Source: Nostoc sp. JL34
GTDB taxonomy: Bacteria; Cyanobacteriota; Cyanobacteriia; Cyanobacteriales; Nostocaceae
NCBI RefSeq assembly: GCF_017114945.1
Contig: NZ_JABXKQ010000150.1
Span: 19,593-83,592 of the forward strand
Length of the DNA stretch: 64,000 bases
Reading direction: 5' to 3'
In this document: one piece after another, positions 62,394-64,000 of the stretch
How positions within the stretch are numbered: position 1 is the first letter of the stretch
Layout of the letters: each line of letters begins with the position of its first letter
Translations under genes and position numbers: made by a program
The notes under the pieces: generated by a model
The model's database searches: none
Seen by the model: the letters and a program-made list of their open reading frames with translations, nothing else
Told to the model about the DNA's origin: nothing

Positions 62394-63263
62394 ATGCAGA
62401 AAGCATCTGCTACACATCTGACATCTACTGATAATCAGGCTGCTGCAAAAGACATTCAACTACTAGTTTTGGATATAGATGGCACGATCGCCGGACACTC
62501 TAACACCATCAGCGAACCTGTAAAGCAAGCAATCTTTGCAGCGCAAGCCCGAGGAATTCAAGTGGCGATCGCTACAGGTAGAATGTATCGTTCAGCCTTG
62601 CGCTTCCACCAAGATATCGGCTCTACGCTACCATTAATGGCCTATCAAGGAGCTTGGATTCAAGACCCAAACACCCAAAAAATTCATCGCCATTGGGTTG
62701 TTTCCAGGGAAATCGCCCACCAGTTACTTGACTATTTTGAACAACCTGAGTTGCGATCGCTTCTATCTGTCCACTTTTACATCAATGATCAGCTATATGT
62801 CCGTGAGTTAACCAGAGAAACCCAAATTTATGCAAAACGTTCTGGTGTCATCCCGATTCCCGTGGGTGATTTGCGTCAAGCCTTAACGAATGAACCGACA
62901 AAAATTCTTGCTTTGTCTGATGACATTGATGTGATCGACAAGCTATTGGGAAATTTGCGCCGCCAATACACACCTGCTGAACTTTATCTGACAACATCTG
63001 TTGCTACCTTTTTTGAAGCAACTAACGCCTCTGTAAATAAGGGGACTGCTGTCCGTTATTTAGCTGAAGAATTGTTGGGATTAGAGTTAGCCAACGTTAT
63101 GGCGATTGGCGATAACTTCAATGATCTGGAAATGCTGGAGTATGCCGGACTTGGTGTGGCTATGGGCAACGCACCATCTGGAGTGCAAGCGATCGCTCAG
63201 TGGGTAGCTCCTAGCGTAGAAGAAAATGGAGCAGCAGTAGCAATTGAAAAGTTTTTGCTCTAG
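62394..63263 (+). CDS. Cof-type HAD superfamily phosphatase
   Basis: 289 residues. HAD motif I is L-V-L-D-I-D-G-T-I-A near residue 24-33, with both catalytic Asp residues. Motif II is A-I-A-T-G-R-M. A C2B cap domain fills about 100-200. The Lys of motif III is in V-N-K-G-T-A-V, and motif IV is I-G-D-N-F-N-D-L-E-M-L near 240-250. Relatives dephosphorylate sugar phosphates, flavin precursors or pyridoxal phosphate; the substrate here is open. The first 20 residues before motif I are polar and may be a family extension. Single gene. Confidence 0.9.
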   Translation: MQKASATHLTSTDNQAAAKDIQLLVLDIDGTIAGHSNTISEPVKQAIFAAQARGIQVAIATGRMYRSALRFHQDIGSTLPLMAYQGAWIQDPNTQKIHRHWVVSREIAHQLLDYFEQPELRSLLSVHFYINDQLYVRELTRETQIYAKRSGVIPIPVGDLRQALTNEPTKILALSDDIDVIDKLLGNLRRQYTPAELYLTTSVATFFEATNASVNKGTAVRYLAEELLGLELANVMAIGDNFNDLEMLEYAGLGVAMGNAPSGVQAIAQWVAPSVEENGAAVAIEKFLL

Positions 63264-63303
63264 TGAAGGGACTTTTTCAAACCCAACCTATATAAATCAG
63301 AAA

Positions 63304-63340
63304 GGACACCGACGACTGGCCGTGTTTCGTCTCGGTGCCC
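63304..63340. terminator. Imperfect hairpin between convergent genes
   Basis: GGACACCGACGA (63304-63315) and TCGTCTCGGTGCCC (63327-63340) pair with one bulge and one mismatch. It lies 40 bases after the HAD gene stop, in front of the convergent DALR gene. No T run follows, so its role as terminator is tentative. Confidence 0.45.
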
Positions 63341-63442
63341 CTGCTGGTTCGCTCCTCACACACCTGCTAATGTAGCCGAGGTGGTGCATTGAGTCAATAG
63401 GTATATTAAAGTTTTTATTTTTGCCTAAGCAACATTACCGAC

Positions 63443-63904
63443 TTATAACTCCAAGAGCGCAAAAACCCCCAAGTTTTCCTCTAGTACATATCTTAATACT
63501 GACTGAGTAGCCATGAGCAATCCGAGTCTGGCTTGGGCTAGCTCTGGTGAGGTAATTTTCACTTCACCCCAAATCCGGCAATTAGACCAAAACTTTTCAA
63601 AAGCTTGGCTCAAATTCAGCGCTACTTTTTCCCACTTCACACAACCGCTAACATCAGGGCACTCTATATTGTCTATCACTTGTATTAACTCGCCAATTAG
63701 ACGACGCTCATCTAAGTGATTTAGCCGCAATGTTCCGTCACAATTAAGCCAAGGTAAGGGGTTAGGAGAGATAACATCCCAAAAAGCTGGACTAGTATTT
63801 GGAACTGGTTCTCTAAGTTTAATCAATCCCTCTTGATGAGCCAGAAGCACTAGCGAACAGCAGCGTGCATGAGCATATTGAACAGCAAATTGGGCATTGG
63901 GCAT
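63443..63904 (-). CDS. Stand-alone DALR anticodon-binding domain protein, 5' end in repeats
   Basis: 153 residues. The chain matches the C-terminal DALR domain of arginyl-tRNA synthetase: F-A-V-Q-Y-A-H-A-R-C-C-S near the start, a bundle of helices, and the ending L-R-Y-V-L-E-E-N-L-G-V-F-A-L-L. There is no catalytic domain, so this is not argS. The start codon lies inside a GCCCAATGCCCAAT heptamer repeat, whose translation gives the first residues. An in-frame stop is about 14 codons upstream. Either the protein is naturally this short or repeat spread removed its original N-terminus. Confidence 0.75.
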   Translation of the reverse strand: MPNAQFAVQYAHARCCSLVLLAHQEGLIKLREPVPNTSPAFWDVISPNPLPWLNCDGTLRLNHLDERRLIGELIQVIDNIECPDVSGCVKWEKVALNLSQAFEKFWSNCRIWGEVKITSPELAQARLGLLMATQSVLRYVLEENLGVFALLEL

Positions 63905-63945
63905 TGGCTTTAGTAGTCCCCCTTGTCCCCTTGTTCCCTCATCTC

Positions 63946-64000
63946 CCCCAGTCCCCAGTCCCCAGTCCCCAGTCCCCAGTCCCCAGTCCCCAGTCCCCAG
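63946..64000. repeat. Tandem heptamer repeat (CCCCAGT)n, continuing past the window edge
   Basis: Nearly eight perfect units of CCCCAGT run to the last base. The same heptamer appears upstream of the gene at 37404. Length beyond the edge is unknown. Confidence 0.95.

Overview
The window looks like chromosomal DNA of a filamentous, Nostoc-type cyanobacterium. It contains a photosystem II assembly factor (Psb27), the xisH/xisI gene pair, a cofH gene, a PEP-CTERM protein, dense GCGATCGC (HIP1) octamers, and many heptamer repeat tracts (CCCCAGT, CCCAATG, TGTCAGT) between genes. No rRNA, tRNA or CRISPR array was found. Species-level placement cannot be made from the sequence alone.

Region 1 (1-15.3 kb) is an accessory, defence-like island interrupted by the housekeeping gene acs. 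It holds a partial Uma2 nuclease, a DUF262-AlbA fusion protein, a TPR protein, a MITE with clear target duplications, a restriction-endonuclease-like protein, a doubly broken Uma2 gene, a two-gene unit of unknown function, a RelE-type toxin module with DUF6887/DUF6888 partners, and a Zorya-like operon. That operon consists of a MotA-type motor with a long repetitive tail (ZorA), a MotB/OmpA-type partner (ZorB) and an EH-signature protein (ZorC). No ZorD helicase or ZorE nuclease is adjacent; a 129-residue unknown protein sits directly upstream instead. This is the most interesting system in the window.

Region 2 (15.5-28.7 kb) is mostly core: TerC-type membrane protein, ndk, speA, a sugar-nucleotide synthase, scpA, an AI-2E family transporter, pdxH, a divergent azoR/HxlR pair, pyrE, a DUF3153 lipoprotein and argB. 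Region 3 (28.8-32.6 kb) is a small accessory patch around aroK, with gene relics, xisH/xisI and a DUF433/DUF5615 toxin-antitoxin pair whose toxin is frameshifted. Two core genes, acs and aroK, each have a decayed copy of their own 3' end lying beyond inserted accessory DNA.

Region 4 (32.6-49.7 kb) holds a LapA-domain protein, ubiX, an RNase II/R enzyme, an unknown protein with a Rad52-like flavour, clpP, a DUF255 thioredoxin-fold protein, mobA, a family-10-like glycoside hydrolase, psb27, a PAP2 phosphatase, cofH and a family 39 glycosyltransferase. Region 5 (50.2-57.5 kb) is a metal-handling cluster: a membrane protein, a CbtB-like protein, a two-domain multicopper oxidase, a helix-hairpin-helix lipoprotein, a ferritin-like protein, an FTR1 iron permease and a FecB-type binding protein. 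It reads as a ferroxidase-permease iron uptake system. Region 6 (57.6-64 kb) holds polA, a PEP-CTERM protein, a Cof-type HAD phosphatase and a stand-alone DALR-domain protein whose start codon lies in heptamer repeats.
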